Of a stretch of DNA of 64,000 nt, positions 9,548 to 19,152 are shown piece after piece (position 1 is the stretch's first letter; every line of letters begins with the position of its first letter). The notes below the pieces were generated by a model that did not search any database, was not told the origin of the DNA, and worked only from the letters and a program-made list of their open reading frames with translations. The stretch is taken from positions 2,608,501 to 2,672,500 of the forward strand of contig NZ_MDGR01000007.1 in assembly GCF_002742335.1 (NCBI RefSeq). Reading direction: 5' to 3'. Both the position numbers and the translations under genes were made by a program. This DNA comes from Reichenbachiella sp. 5M10. Lineage in GTDB: Bacteria; Bacteroidota; Bacteroidia; Cytophagales; Cyclobacteriaceae.

Positions 9548-10612
9548 ATGAAAAAAATCAAAACAGGAGTCGCTTCGTTCGGCATGTCTGGCTTGGTGTT
9601 TCACGCGCCGCTGCTACACGCCAATTCATCGTTTGATCTTCACTCCATTGTCGAAAGAAGCCCCAAAGGGGCCAAAGATATCTACCCACATATACACATT
9701 GTCACAAGCTACGATGCACTGCTAGCTGACCCCTCCATCGAGCTCGTGATTGTCAATACACCCGACAGCACTCATTTTGATTTTTGTAAACAGGCACTCC
9801 TCGCAAGGAAACATGTCGTCGTTGAAAAACCCTTCACCATACACAGTCATCAAGCGGCAGAACTCATCGCTCTAGCCAAAGAAAAGCGGTGTGTCCTGAG
9901 TGTGTTTCAAAACCGTCGCTGGGACAGTGACTACCTTACAGTCAAAAAAGTAGTCCAAAACGAGTTGCTCGGCCGGCTCGTCAGTTTCGAATCGCACTTT
10001 GACCGCTACCGCAACTTCCTCAAACCCAATACATGGAAGGAAGAATCCATCACAGGTGCGGAGATCCTCTACAACCTCGGCGCACACATGGCAGATCAGG
10101 CCTACGATCTATTCGGCATGCCCCAAAGCGTCTTTGCAGAAATTGGTATTCAGCGCAGTGGAGGCAAAGCAGACGATTACTACACCCTCAACCTAAAGTA
10201 CGATGGCCTCTCTGTCACACTCAAGGCAAGTTATCTTGTACGCGAAGAAGGTCCTCGCTATGCTCTGCATGGCACGATGGGCTCATTCCTCAAGTGGGGC
10301 ATGGATGTACAAGAGGATGACCTCAAATCAGGCAAGTCTCCCAACCATGCCGATTGGGGTGCCGAACCCAAAAAGCAATGGGGTAAGCTCAATACAGAAA
10401 AAGATGGACTACACTTTACAGGACGCATCGAGTCGATCCCTGGCGACTACAATGCCTACTACGACAACATCGCCGCAGCGATTCGCCAACAATCCCCACT
10501 GGTCGTCGCACCCGAACAATCTCTCGACGTACTGCGCATCCTCGAGGCTGCCATCGAGAGCCACACCAAAGGGGTGCGAGTTCCATTGGATGTGCTTACT
10601 TACATGATGTAG
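9548..10612 (+). CDS. Gfo/Idh/MocA-family NAD(P)-dependent oxidoreductase
   Basis: Cytoplasmic sugar or sugar-acid dehydrogenase family. The N-terminal Rossmann fold begins KTGVASFGMSG, a loose dinucleotide-binding loop. The family Glu-Lys-Pro motif is present in VVVEKPFTI near residues 93-101, where the Lys takes part in catalysis. The C-terminal half (from about residue 125) is the alpha/beta domain that forms the substrate site, with an NLGAHMADQAYDLFG segment carrying the usual His. The length of 354 residues is typical. It is preceded by its own leader region and overlaps the convergent bestrophin-like gene by 13 bp. The substrate is not recognisable; oxidation or reduction of a uronate-derived sugar would fit the context but is only a guess. 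Confidence 0.9.
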   Translation: MKKIKTGVASFGMSGLVFHAPLLHANSSFDLHSIVERSPKGAKDIYPHIHIVTSYDALLADPSIELVIVNTPDSTHFDFCKQALLARKHVVVEKPFTIHSHQAAELIALAKEKRCVLSVFQNRRWDSDYLTVKKVVQNELLGRLVSFESHFDRYRNFLKPNTWKEESITGAEILYNLGAHMADQAYDLFGMPQSVFAEIGIQRSGGKADDYYTLNLKYDGLSVTLKASYLVREEGPRYALHGTMGSFLKWGMDVQEDDLKSGKSPNHADWGAEPKKQWGKLNTEKDGLHFTGRIESIPGDYNAYYDNIAAAIRQQSPLVVAPEQSLDVLRILEAAIESHTKGVRVPLDVLTYMM

Positions 10613-11514
10613 AACTTCTCCGCTTCCAATGGAGCAGGGATGTCCTTCTTGTTCATGACCTTGAGTCCGAATATTTCGATATTACGAACGATGGCCAGCA
10701 TGGAAATGTCTGTGGGACGGTTCTCAAAGGGATCCTTGAGATCCTTGGCGAGGTTAGCCAGCATAAAGAACATCGAACATACCGCTGTGACAATTGGGAA
10801 TTCAATGTACTCGTTGTTGTCACGAAATGCCAACGGAAAAATCACCATAAACGCCCAGATGGATATGTCAATTGCTTTGGTATAGAGTTTCGGAAAAACA
10901 GTGTGCTTGATGCGCTCCGACTTGCCCATTGCTACACTGATATCATTGATGGTACTAGCCAAGCGGATTTGCTGGTAGTCCGTCACATACCCTTTGTCAT
11001 AGGCGATCTTCACATTGCTCATCATTTGATACAGCATCGCATTGGGCGTGTTGTGATCTATTTTATCAAGCTCTTCTTGTTGACTTGGAGACAAGTATGG
11101 ATTATGACTCGTCCCAGTGATGCCACGTAGACTATAGGCAAGCGCATAGCACCAACCAATGAGATTGGTAATCATCACATCTCTGAGAGCATGATTCGCT
11201 GAACTATCCTCTGTCATCAGGAATGAAACCTCTCGAATGAAGGCTCTAGAATCATTGACTATTTCACCCCATATTTTTCGCGCTTCCCACCAACGGTCGT
11301 ACGACTGTGCCATCTTAAAAGCCAAAACCAATGTGATCAAAGTACCTAAGATAGAGGGAATCGTCATTGGCATGAGGGGGAACTTCAACCCCAGTACTGG
11401 CTCTATAAACTGATCTGCATAAGACAATCCCGCCGATATCACTACGATAAACGGGAGTTGATACTTGATCAACGAGAACCAGTACTTCAGAGGAATGCGC
11501 TTGTTAATTATCAT
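10600..11514 (-). CDS. bestrophin-like (UPF0187 family) membrane channel protein
   Basis: Inner-membrane protein of the bacterial bestrophin family, which forms pentameric ion channels (cation- or anion-selective depending on member). The N-terminus has the family pattern: MIINKRIPLKYWFSLI, a first membrane segment (LPFIVVISAGLSYA), then LGTLITLVLAFKMAQSYDRWWEARKIWGEIVNDSR, where the run of aromatic and charged residues after the second segment is the most conserved part (about residues 55-90). A second hydrophobic pair lies near residues 195-245 (ISIWAFMVIFPLAF, VTAVCSMFFMLANL), followed by the family-typical DLKDPFENRPTD. The length of 304 residues fits. It is a single gene downstream of the uxa operon terminator, with no evident link to the sugar genes. 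Confidence 0.9.
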   Translation of the reverse strand: MIINKRIPLKYWFSLIKYQLPFIVVISAGLSYADQFIEPVLGLKFPLMPMTIPSILGTLITLVLAFKMAQSYDRWWEARKIWGEIVNDSRAFIREVSFLMTEDSSANHALRDVMITNLIGWCYALAYSLRGITGTSHNPYLSPSQQEELDKIDHNTPNAMLYQMMSNVKIAYDKGYVTDYQQIRLASTINDISVAMGKSERIKHTVFPKLYTKAIDISIWAFMVIFPLAFRDNNEYIEFPIVTAVCSMFFMLANLAKDLKDPFENRPTDISMLAIVRNIEIFGLKVMNKKDIPAPLEAEKFYIM

Positions 11515-11615
11515 ACCTATCTTTTTTTTGAAAACGTCAAAAATAGGTGGGATAGATCAATACCCTCTATAGATAGTGATTTTTATACCTCCATATTTTG
11601 CGCGGTACACAAAAC

Positions 11616-11649
11616 AAAAAAGGAGTCCCCTAGTAGATGACTCCTTTTT
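11616..11649 (-). terminator. terminator of the uxaCBA-dct operon
   Basis: Stem of A-rich GGAGTC paired with GACTCC, with an A-run on one side and a T-run on the other, lying 26 bp beyond the uxaA stop on the minus strand. In the minus-strand sense it is a GC stem followed by at least five Ts, which fits an intrinsic terminator for the leftward operon. Confidence 0.7.
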
Positions 11650-11674
11650 CAAAGTGAACAATTCGGCCTAATCC

Positions 11675-13312
11675 TTACAGGGAAATACCCCGCTTCCACG
11701 GAATAAAGTCTTCTTGTCTCAATATGTCCGCCTTTGCCTCAACTTCACCGCTTGCCACTTGGATCACGTACTCCAAGATATCATTCCCCATTTCCTCTAT
11801 GGTCTTGGTTCCCTCGATTACGGGTCCCGTATTGATATCGATGATGTCGGCCATTCGCTCAGCCATCTTGGTATTCGAAGACACCTTGATGATCGGAGCG
11901 ACAGGGTTGCCAGTAGGCGTCCCCAATCCAGTGGTAAACAAGACTACATTGGCTCCTGACCCTACCAGTCCAGTCGTAGACTCGACATCATTGCCAGGCG
12001 TGCACAGCAGACTGAGTCCGCTTTCTTTGACATACTCTGTATAATCCAAAATATCATTGACTGGAGAATTCCCTCCTTTCTTGGCTGCTCCGGCACTTTT
12101 CATCGCATCGGTGATCAGTCCATCCTTGATGTTGCCAGGAGACGGATTCATATCAAAACCAGAGCCTACCGCCTCGGCAGCATCCGAGTAGCTCCGCATC
12201 AAGTGCGCAAACTTGCCTGGGAGCTCATCTTTGGTCATACGATTGATGAGTACCTGCTCTACCCCACACAATTCAGGAAACTCACTGAGTATAGCCTTGC
12301 CTCCGAGGGCTGCCATGAGATCAGACACATGTCCCAGTGCAGGATTGGCAGATATCCCCGAAAACCCATCCGAACCGCCACACTCCAGTCCAATCGCCAA
12401 CTTAGACAAGGGCGCTGGCTTTCGTTCCAACTTCTCCGCTTCGACCAGTTGTTTGAAGGTGCCTTTGATGGCATTCTCAAGCAACTCCGTCTCACTACCT
12501 GTCGACTGCTGGTCAAAGTACAGTACTGGTTTACTAAATTCAGGATTCAACGCAGCGATGGCTTCATCCAGTATGTTCGTTTGCGCATTTTGACACCCCA
12601 AACTCAAGACAGTAGCACCTGCCACATTGGGATTGTTGAGATAGCCCGCCAATAGACGGCACAGTGTGTCACTATCCTGACGCGTCCCTCCACAACCAGC
12701 TTGATGCGTGATAAACTTAATTTTCACATTTTTAAACGGGCTATCACTCTGCGTTTCTGCCTGTTTTTCTAGAGTCAGTCCATCGATTGTCTGACCGTTG
12801 GCATGACTGCTGACCATGTTCTCAACGAGTCGAGTATAGGGGTCTTCTTTTTCGTACCCGAGAGCTTTTTCAAAGGCTCTCTTGATGGTAGAGATATTTC
12901 TATTCTCACAAAAAACCATCGGAAACACCAGCCAATTATTGGCTGTCCCCACTTGCCCATCGGCTCGATGGTACCCATTGAACGTACGTCCCTCGAACTG
13001 CGACACATTCGGTGCTGTCCATACAGGCTCACTCGTCTTGGTCTCCGAAAAGGTCGTCGCTTTGTGCGTCGTATTGCCTACAGTGATCGCTTCGCCTTGG
13101 GCTATTGGACCGTTGGCCGTACCTACGACCAAACCATACATATACATCTCATCGCCAGTAGCTAGATCATTCAGAGCGAACTTGTGCTTGGCAGACACGT
13201 CCACCTTGAGCACCAGCGATTGACCATTGACCGTGACAGCTTCTCCTTTGGGGAGGTCGGTCAGTGCTACGGCAATGTTGTCGTCGGGATTGATTGTTAT
13301 TGCTTTATTCAT
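11675..13312 (-). CDS. uxaA: altronate dehydratase
   Basis: Dehydrates D-altronate to 2-keto-3-deoxygluconate, the third step of bacterial galacturonate breakdown. An N-terminal SAF domain (about residues 10-90, DNIAVALTDLPKGEAV through GEAITVGNT) is followed by the large UxaA domain with family motifs HQAGCGGTRQDSD, LSLGCQNAQTN, LECGGSDGFSG and TTGLGTPTGNPVAPIIK. The Cys-rich motifs fit the iron-dependent enzyme. The length of 545 residues is near the usual 495-550. It is the last gene of the uxaC-dctPQM-uxaB-uxaA operon and starts 11 bp after the uxaB stop. Genes for the next steps (KDG kinase and aldolase) are not in this window. Confidence 0.95.
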   Translation of the reverse strand: MNKAITINPDDNIAVALTDLPKGEAVTVNGQSLVLKVDVSAKHKFALNDLATGDEMYMYGLVVGTANGPIAQGEAITVGNTTHKATTFSETKTSEPVWTAPNVSQFEGRTFNGYHRADGQVGTANNWLVFPMVFCENRNISTIKRAFEKALGYEKEDPYTRLVENMVSSHANGQTIDGLTLEKQAETQSDSPFKNVKIKFITHQAGCGGTRQDSDTLCRLLAGYLNNPNVAGATVLSLGCQNAQTNILDEAIAALNPEFSKPVLYFDQQSTGSETELLENAIKGTFKQLVEAEKLERKPAPLSKLAIGLECGGSDGFSGISANPALGHVSDLMAALGGKAILSEFPELCGVEQVLINRMTKDELPGKFAHLMRSYSDAAEAVGSGFDMNPSPGNIKDGLITDAMKSAGAAKKGGNSPVNDILDYTEYVKESGLSLLCTPGNDVESTTGLVGSGANVVLFTTGLGTPTGNPVAPIIKVSSNTKMAERMADIIDINTGPVIEGTKTIEEMGNDILEYVIQVASGEVEAKADILRQEDFIPWKRGISL

Positions 13313-13323
13313 CTTTGCTTTTC

Positions 13324-14748
13324 TTACAGTTGATCAATGGTCTTGCCTGCATTGACAGCAGTCAGTACCTCTATCATCTTGGTTGGCAACCCAGCGATTT
13401 GATTCAAGTCTTGATCCCAGAACTCCACCTGTCCCAACACTCGCTCCACAATCGCTGATTCGCTTGCTTTTTCTTTTCTCAACTCATGGAAAAAATCCAT
13501 GACATTTTGATCATCTTTGATCTCAAAATCAGCCGATAGGTACAGCGCAATCAGATAACTAAAAGCCGTCACGAGGCCTGCTGGCAACTCCCCTTTGCGA
13601 TCGATATAATCCAAAATCGTCGGCAAGACCCGTACTTTAAATTTTGGAATAGAATTCAAAGAAATCGATTTCAATTCATGCCTGATGAATGGATTCTTGA
13701 ACCGTTCGATCACCTGCCCTGCAAACTCACTGAGCTCGTCTGCAGGCAAATCAATGGTCGGCAGGATCTCGTCATAGATGATCTGCTGGACAAAGGCTCC
13801 TACTTTGTCATCCTCCACCGTATCCATCACCGTCTCAATCCCATGCAACAATCCTACGGGGACCATACTGGTGTGCGCACCGTTGAGCACACGAACTTTT
13901 CGCGTGCGATATGGTGCTTGGTTGTCCGTATAAATGACATTGAGACCATATTTATCCGCAGGAAACTGCTCTTGGATTTTGGCAGGAGCCTCCATCACCC
14001 ACAGGTGAAAAATCTCAGATGCCACGACCAAATTGTCCTGAAACCCTACAGATGCTTGAATCTCTGCAATCTCGTCTTTAGGGTATCCTGGCACAATACG
14101 GTCCACCAGGGTATTCGCAAAGTAGTTGTGATGCTCCACCCAAGCAACAAACTCTGCCGGCAAAGCCCACAACTCAGCGTACTGCAAGATCGCTTCTTTG
14201 AGTTTCTGGCCATTCTTATCAATCAACTCGACAGGGATAAAACTCAACCCCTTGTCTTCTGCTCCTTGGTAGTGTTGGTATCTTTCCCAGAGCAAGAGCG
14301 TCACCTTACCAGGAAAAGTAATCGGCAAACCACGCTCGGGAAGAGTATCTTCTTCGTTGAACACAATGCCCGCTTCGGTGGTGTTGGAGATGACCAATTC
14401 CAAATCTTCAGATACCCCGAGAGCCTTGTATTCTGCCTCTTGCTCAAAAGGGTTGATCGCTACCTGAATCGCGTCGATGAGACGAGTCTCTGTATGTGGT
14501 TGGCCGTCCTTGAGCCCTCGAAGGATATGATGATACAGGCCATCCTGCGCTTTGAGCATATGTACAATCCCTTGATTGATTGGCTGTACTACTGCGATAC
14601 CGTGCTGGTAGTCGCCTTCTTTGTTCATGATATCTATCATCCAATCCGTAAAAGCCCGAAGGAAATTCCCCTCGCCAAACTGGAGTACTTTGACTGGCAA
14701 TGCCGAAACGTTCGTATTTTCTCTCTTCAATTCTTTCATTCTAATCAA
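13324..14748 (-). CDS. uxaB: tagaturonate reductase (altronate oxidoreductase)
   Basis: Reduces D-tagaturonate to D-altronate with NADH, the second step of galacturonate catabolism. It belongs to the mannitol-dehydrogenase-like long-chain family: an N-terminal Rossmann region with VLQFGEGNFLRAFTDWMID (residues 20-40) and a C-terminal helical domain with KVRVLNGAHTSMVP and the family Lys in the FKVRVLPTILDY stretch. The 474 residues match UxaB. It overlaps dctM by 4 bp (ATGA), indicating translational coupling, and is flanked by uxaA. A fructuronate reductase (UxuB) is the main alternative, but pairing with UxaA and UxaC supports UxaB. Confidence 0.94.
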   Translation of the reverse strand: MIRMKELKRENTNVSALPVKVLQFGEGNFLRAFTDWMIDIMNKEGDYQHGIAVVQPINQGIVHMLKAQDGLYHHILRGLKDGQPHTETRLIDAIQVAINPFEQEAEYKALGVSEDLELVISNTTEAGIVFNEEDTLPERGLPITFPGKVTLLLWERYQHYQGAEDKGLSFIPVELIDKNGQKLKEAILQYAELWALPAEFVAWVEHHNYFANTLVDRIVPGYPKDEIAEIQASVGFQDNLVVASEIFHLWVMEAPAKIQEQFPADKYGLNVIYTDNQAPYRTRKVRVLNGAHTSMVPVGLLHGIETVMDTVEDDKVGAFVQQIIYDEILPTIDLPADELSEFAGQVIERFKNPFIRHELKSISLNSIPKFKVRVLPTILDYIDRKGELPAGLVTAFSYLIALYLSADFEIKDDQNVMDFFHELRKEKASESAIVERVLGQVEFWDQDLNQIAGLPTKMIEVLTAVNAGKTIDQL

Positions 14749-16037
14749 TTAAATAGTCCTGGTAAAAACATACTAAGTGCAGGGATATACGTCACCGCCA
14801 GCAAGACAGCTATCATGACGATAAATAATGGGATCAATGGTTTGATGACTTTTTCGAGCGAGATACCTGCTACGCCTATCCCCACAAACAATACCGACCC
14901 TACTGGTGGTGTACAAAGCCCTATGCACAAATTCATCACCATCACAATCCCGAAGTGTACAGGATCCATGCCCAATGCCGTCACCACTGGCAAAAATATC
15001 GGTGTGAAAATCAAAACGGCAGGTGTCATATCCATGAATATACCTACCGCCAACAAGATCAAGTTGATCAACAACAAGATGATAATTTTATTTTCTGAAA
15101 CACTCAATAGCGCAGAAGTCACCGTCTGAGGAATGTCTGCATAGGCCATCACCCATGACATACTCATCGAACAGCCAATCAGCAGCATCACTACAGCAGT
15201 CGTACTGACCGAATTGATCGCAATAGATTGGATTTTGGCAAAAGAGAGTTCCTTGTATATCCCGGCCAACACCAACGTGTACAATACCGCAATACCAGAA
15301 GCCTCTGTCGCTGTAAAAATCCCAATCACAATCCCCCCGATGATCACCACCAGCATCAGTAGACTCGGCAGTGCGTCTACAAATGTATACAGCAGTGTCT
15401 TCAAGGATAGCTTTTCCCCACGAGGGTAATTCTTTCGTTTGGCATAAACAAAAGCTACGATCATCAGCCCCAAACCGATCAACAATCCGGGGATATACCC
15501 CGCCAAAAACAGTGCAGCGATAGAAGCCCCACCGCTAGCCAAGGAATACACAATCAGGATATTGGATGGCGGGATCACTAGCCCAGTAGTAGACGAAGCG
15601 ATGTTGACCGCTGCGCCGTAGGACTTCTCATACCCTTCCTTTTCCATCTGCGGCCCTAGCGCTCCACCTATCGCGGATACTGCAGCCATAGCAGATCCAG
15701 AGATTGCCCCAAATAGCATCGCACCGATGATGTTGACATAAGCCAACCCTCCTGGAAATGACCCCACAAGAGCCTTGGCAAAAGCAATCAGCCGCTTGGC
15801 TATCCCTCCTTGATTCATGATTTGGCCTGCCAAAACAAAAAATGGTATCGCCAACAACGAAAAGCTATCCAAACCTGTAGCCATCCGTTGCGCAATGGTC
15901 GTAAAAGCCGGTATCGACTCGATATTGACCAAAATCGCCAATAGCGAAGACAGTCCTACCCCAAAGGCCACGGGCATCCCTATCGCCAAAAAGAACACGA
16001 AGCTCCCTACGAGCACATATATTTCTAAATTTTCCAT
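14745..16037 (-). CDS. TRAP transporter large permease subunit (DctM)
   Basis: Large membrane subunit of a tripartite ATP-independent periplasmic transporter, which uses the sodium or proton gradient to import an organic acid delivered by DctP. It is almost entirely hydrophobic with about 12 membrane segments. Family motifs include GMPVAFGVGLSSLL, GAISGSAMAAVSAIGG, PPSNILIVYS and FMDMTPAVLIFTPIFLPV. I start it at the ATG at 16037 (MENLEIYVLVG) rather than the longer frame at 16085, because this start lies 2 bp after the dctQ stop and gives the normal family N-terminus (430 residues). Placement between uxaC and uxaB points to galacturonate or another hexuronate as substrate. Confidence 0.94.
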   Translation of the reverse strand: MENLEIYVLVGSFVFFLAIGMPVAFGVGLSSLLAILVNIESIPAFTTIAQRMATGLDSFSLLAIPFFVLAGQIMNQGGIAKRLIAFAKALVGSFPGGLAYVNIIGAMLFGAISGSAMAAVSAIGGALGPQMEKEGYEKSYGAAVNIASSTTGLVIPPSNILIVYSLASGGASIAALFLAGYIPGLLIGLGLMIVAFVYAKRKNYPRGEKLSLKTLLYTFVDALPSLLMLVVIIGGIVIGIFTATEASGIAVLYTLVLAGIYKELSFAKIQSIAINSVSTTAVVMLLIGCSMSMSWVMAYADIPQTVTSALLSVSENKIIILLLINLILLAVGIFMDMTPAVLIFTPIFLPVVTALGMDPVHFGIVMVMNLCIGLCTPPVGSVLFVGIGVAGISLEKVIKPLIPLFIVMIAVLLAVTYIPALSMFLPGLFN

Positions 16038-16039
16038 CG

Positions 16040-16507
16040 TTATTTTTTCGTGTAATTCAACATGTTGGAAATCGAGTAGTAGCATATCAAAAAACCACTC
16101 AAGGGCACCACAGCATAGATATACCCCAGTGGTATCTGTATCGCCGAGGACGTCTGTCCAAGCTCGAATGTAATGAGCATCAGACGCATCCCTCCTATCA
16201 CTAGCGCCAGCACTGCAAACAGCAGCACCAATGCATCAATCATGTAGCGCTGTATGCGCCTCTTCTTGTCCGACAGCTTCTGTTCCAACAATTCGATCGA
16301 AACATGCATTCCTTTGCCACAGGCATACGCTGCTCCTAGCAATCCTACCCATATCAATGCGTAGCGTGACACCTCATCGGTGAACGTACTAGGACTATTG
16401 AGCAGATACCTCGATCCAACCTGCCACAGCACATTCAACACCATAAAACCCATGAGCAAGCTCAAGGCTACTTCCAACACCTTATCTATTTTAGCTCTCA
16501 GTTTCAT
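16040..16507 (-). CDS. TRAP transporter small permease subunit (DctQ)
   Basis: Small four-helix membrane subunit of the same TRAP transporter. Hydrophobic segments are near residues 14-33, 47-63, 87-107 and 128-146. Family features seen: QVGSRYLLNSPSTFTDEVSRYALIWVGLLGAAYA, with the conserved Trp-x-Gly core. The length of 155 residues is typical. It overlaps the 3' end of dctP by 17 bp and is followed by dctM after 2 bp, the usual P-Q-M order. Confidence 0.92.
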   Translation of the reverse strand: MKLRAKIDKVLEVALSLLMGFMVLNVLWQVGSRYLLNSPSTFTDEVSRYALIWVGLLGAAYACGKGMHVSIELLEQKLSDKKRRIQRYMIDALVLLFAVLALVIGGMRLMLITFELGQTSSAIQIPLGYIYAVVPLSGFLICYYSISNMLNYTKK

Positions 16508-17522
16508 CTTCTTCTACGATTTGATCTTCCTCTCCCAAAGCCTTTATTTGCTCGATGAGTTCTTGCAATTTGGGATCACTTTCAAAGGACCGATACAGTC
16601 CCTGTACTTTTGCTTCAAACGGAGCCTTGTCCGGGTACAGTACAGTGACACCCGCTTCTTGTACCTCTTTGAGATACTCCTGCACCGAATCGTACCATAC
16701 CTGCTTTTGGTACTTGACCGACTGATCAGTCGCCGCTTGCAACCACTCCTTCTCCTGATCAGACAAACGTGACCAAAGAAAAGTGCTCATCAGCAGCACA
16801 TCTGGCACAGCCGTATGCTCATCAATCGAATAATACTTGCAAATTTCATAGTGCCTCGAGGTATAAAAACTCGGGGGATTGTTTTCCGCTCCATCGACGA
16901 TTCCCTGCTCCAATGCCGTATACAACTCGCCGAATGAAACCGGTGTAGGTGATCCTCCCAGTGCGTTGACCATATCAAACGCCGACTGGCTGTTCATCAC
17001 ACGGATCTTCATGCCAACCAAATCCTCCGGAGAATTGATCGGCCGAGACTTGGTATAGAAACTACGTGTCCCCGCATCGTAAAAACACACCCCGTGTAGG
17101 TTGTATTCTTCTGCCTTGACCAGCAACTTCTTGCCAATCTCACCATCCAGAACATTGGCCATGTGTACCGAATCCTCAAACAAGTACGGTAAAGTGAGCA
17201 CCTTAAATTCGGGTACGAAATTTTCTAAAACGCCCGCCGACACCTTAGTCATATCCAAACTCCCTATCTGCAGCAGTTCCATCAACTCTCGCTCTTTGCC
17301 GAGCTGTCCGTTGGAGTATATTTTCATCTGCATCTTGCCTCCAGACACTTCTTCCAGTGCCCGTTGCATCTCCAAGATTCCCTTGTGTACTGGATGAGAA
17401 TCTGCCAAGGCATGGGCCACTTTGATGACTCTCACTTCACTTTGTATTTGGCATGACGCCAAAAAACAAAGCAACAGCACCCAACTCCATCCTATCCTTC
17501 TACTCTTTGCATTTGTTATCAT
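16491..17522 (-). CDS. TRAP transporter substrate-binding protein (DctP), lipoprotein
   Basis: Periplasmic substrate-binding subunit of the TRAP uptake system. The signal peptide ends in the lipobox LASC (Cys near residue 24), so it is membrane-anchored. The mature protein shows DctP family motifs: VIKVAHALADSHPVHKG, IYSNGQLGKERELMELLQIG, and GMKIRVMNSQSAFDMVNALGG, in which the Arg is expected to bind the ligand carboxylate, then ELYTALEQGIVDGAENNP. The 343 residues match the family. It is encoded 6 bp after uxaC. An anionic sugar such as galacturonate is the likely ligand from context and from the acid-binding Arg. Confidence 0.94.
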   Translation of the reverse strand: MITNAKSRRIGWSWVLLLCFLASCQIQSEVRVIKVAHALADSHPVHKGILEMQRALEEVSGGKMQMKIYSNGQLGKERELMELLQIGSLDMTKVSAGVLENFVPEFKVLTLPYLFEDSVHMANVLDGEIGKKLLVKAEEYNLHGVCFYDAGTRSFYTKSRPINSPEDLVGMKIRVMNSQSAFDMVNALGGSPTPVSFGELYTALEQGIVDGAENNPPSFYTSRHYEICKYYSIDEHTAVPDVLLMSTFLWSRLSDQEKEWLQAATDQSVKYQKQVWYDSVQEYLKEVQEAGVTVLYPDKAPFEAKVQGLYRSFESDPKLQELIEQIKALGEEDQIVEEDETES

Positions 17523-17528
17523 GGTCTT

Positions 17529-18938
17529 TTAGTTGCCAAAGCCAAAGTAATTTTTGGCATTGTAATAACACATGTCACTCACCAATTTACCCAACCACTC
17601 TATGTCATTTGGCAGTTCACCTTTCTTTACATCCTCACCGATCAAGTTGCACAGCGTACGACGAAAATACTCATGTCTTGGATAGCTCAAGAAGCTACGC
17701 GAGTCGGTCACCATCCCGATAAACTGACTGATCAAACTCATATTGGACAAGGCATTGAGCTGCTTTTCCATACCATCCTTTTGATCCAAAAACCACCACC
17801 CGGGTCCAAAGTTGATCTTCGCTTTGATTGATCCATCGTTGAAATTGCCAATCATGGTCGCAAAAATCTCATTGTCCGCTGGATTGAGATTGAAAATGAT
17901 CGTCTTGGTGAGTTTGTCTTCATTGTCCAGACGGTTGAAGAACCTCGCCATGTTTTGTGCATTCTTAAAATCACCAATCGAATCCACCCCACAATCAGCG
18001 CCTAATACCCGGTTGAGACGAGAATTGGTATTGCGCAGTGCTCCGAGATGAAACAATTGTGTCCAACCAAACTCATGATAAAGCTTGCCCAAGTGAAACA
18101 ACACCGCGGACTTGTACTCGAGTATCTGTGCCCCACTGATCGCCTTGCCAGAACGTGACGCTTGGATAGCTGCATCGACTGATGCCCCACTGAATTCCAC
18201 CGAATACAACTCCTCTAAGCCATGATCAGACAATCTACATCCCGTATCGTGGTAGTACTGTACACGAGACTTCATCGCATCCATGAGCGAATCAAAATCT
18301 GTAATCTTGACCCCTGAGACTTGCTCCAACTTGGACAAATAGCCATCAAAGAATGCTGCGTCATCGATATTTAAGACTGCATCAGGTCTGAATGTCGTCA
18401 GGATATTGACTCCATAACCTTCTGTTTTCAGTTGTTTGTGATAGACCAAATCATCCAACGGGTCTTCTACTGTACAGACCAATTCTACATTCATCTTTTT
18501 CTGAATCCCATGCACCGACAAGTCATCAGTTGCCAATTGGGCATTACACTCTTCATAGATCTCTCGGGCAGTGGCCGGACTCAACAATTTATCAATCCCA
18601 AAATACCGCTTGAGTTCCAAATGACTCCAGTGATAGAGTGGGTTTCGCATGGTATATGGAGTAGTATAGGCCCACTTTTCAAACTTCTCATAATCACTCG
18701 CATCACCGGTGATGTACTTCTCGTTGACACCCAATGTACGCATGGCTCTCCACTTGTAATGGTCTCCTCCCAGCCATATCTCTGTCAGATTGCCAAACTT
18801 CCTATTTTCTGCAATGTCCTTGGGAGGCAAGTGACAGTGATAGTCTACTATAGGTAATTCTTTGGCATAGTCGTGGTACAAAATCTTTGCTGTGTCACTT
18901 TGCAACAAAAAATCGTCGTGTATAAATTCATTCGTCAT
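17529..18938 (-). CDS. uxaC: uronate isomerase (glucuronate/galacturonate isomerase)
   Basis: First step of hexuronate breakdown: isomerises D-galacturonate to D-tagaturonate (and D-glucuronate to D-fructuronate). It has an amidohydrolase-superfamily TIM barrel. The metal-binding HxH is in PIVDYHCHLPP (about residues 29-39), and the UxaC signature follows (LGGDHYKWRAMRTLGV, then YTMRNPLYHWSHLELKRYFGI). C-terminal LTDSR-type motif is present as GMVTDSRSFLSYPRHEYFRR. The length of 469 residues is as expected. It is the first gene of the minus-strand operon and is divergent from the HTCS at 19153, whose intergenic region probably carries both promoters. Confidence 0.96.
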   Translation of the reverse strand: MTNEFIHDDFLLQSDTAKILYHDYAKELPIVDYHCHLPPKDIAENRKFGNLTEIWLGGDHYKWRAMRTLGVNEKYITGDASDYEKFEKWAYTTPYTMRNPLYHWSHLELKRYFGIDKLLSPATAREIYEECNAQLATDDLSVHGIQKKMNVELVCTVEDPLDDLVYHKQLKTEGYGVNILTTFRPDAVLNIDDAAFFDGYLSKLEQVSGVKITDFDSLMDAMKSRVQYYHDTGCRLSDHGLEELYSVEFSGASVDAAIQASRSGKAISGAQILEYKSAVLFHLGKLYHEFGWTQLFHLGALRNTNSRLNRVLGADCGVDSIGDFKNAQNMARFFNRLDNEDKLTKTIIFNLNPADNEIFATMIGNFNDGSIKAKINFGPGWWFLDQKDGMEKQLNALSNMSLISQFIGMVTDSRSFLSYPRHEYFRRTLCNLIGEDVKKGELPNDIEWLGKLVSDMCYYNAKNYFGFGN

Positions 18939-19152
18939 AATCTCTTCGTTTTTGTGGTAGTTTTCAGTCTATTCTTGTCGAAACAAGGCGAATTTTACCT
19001 GCAACAAAACTATACCTACCACCCCTCACGAAATATTCATTTTTTACCATTCCCTATTCATCCAAGCGCCGAGATTCAGAATAATAATTAATTTGCCTAT
19101 AATTGGAATTGATCTATGATCAAAGGCTATATTGAGAAGAAAGGACGCATTG

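Noticed and set aside
13678-15129. 483-residue plus-strand frame antisense to uxaB and dctM
   Set aside because: Antisense shadow; its protein has no family pattern and uxaB/dctM are clear on the other strand.
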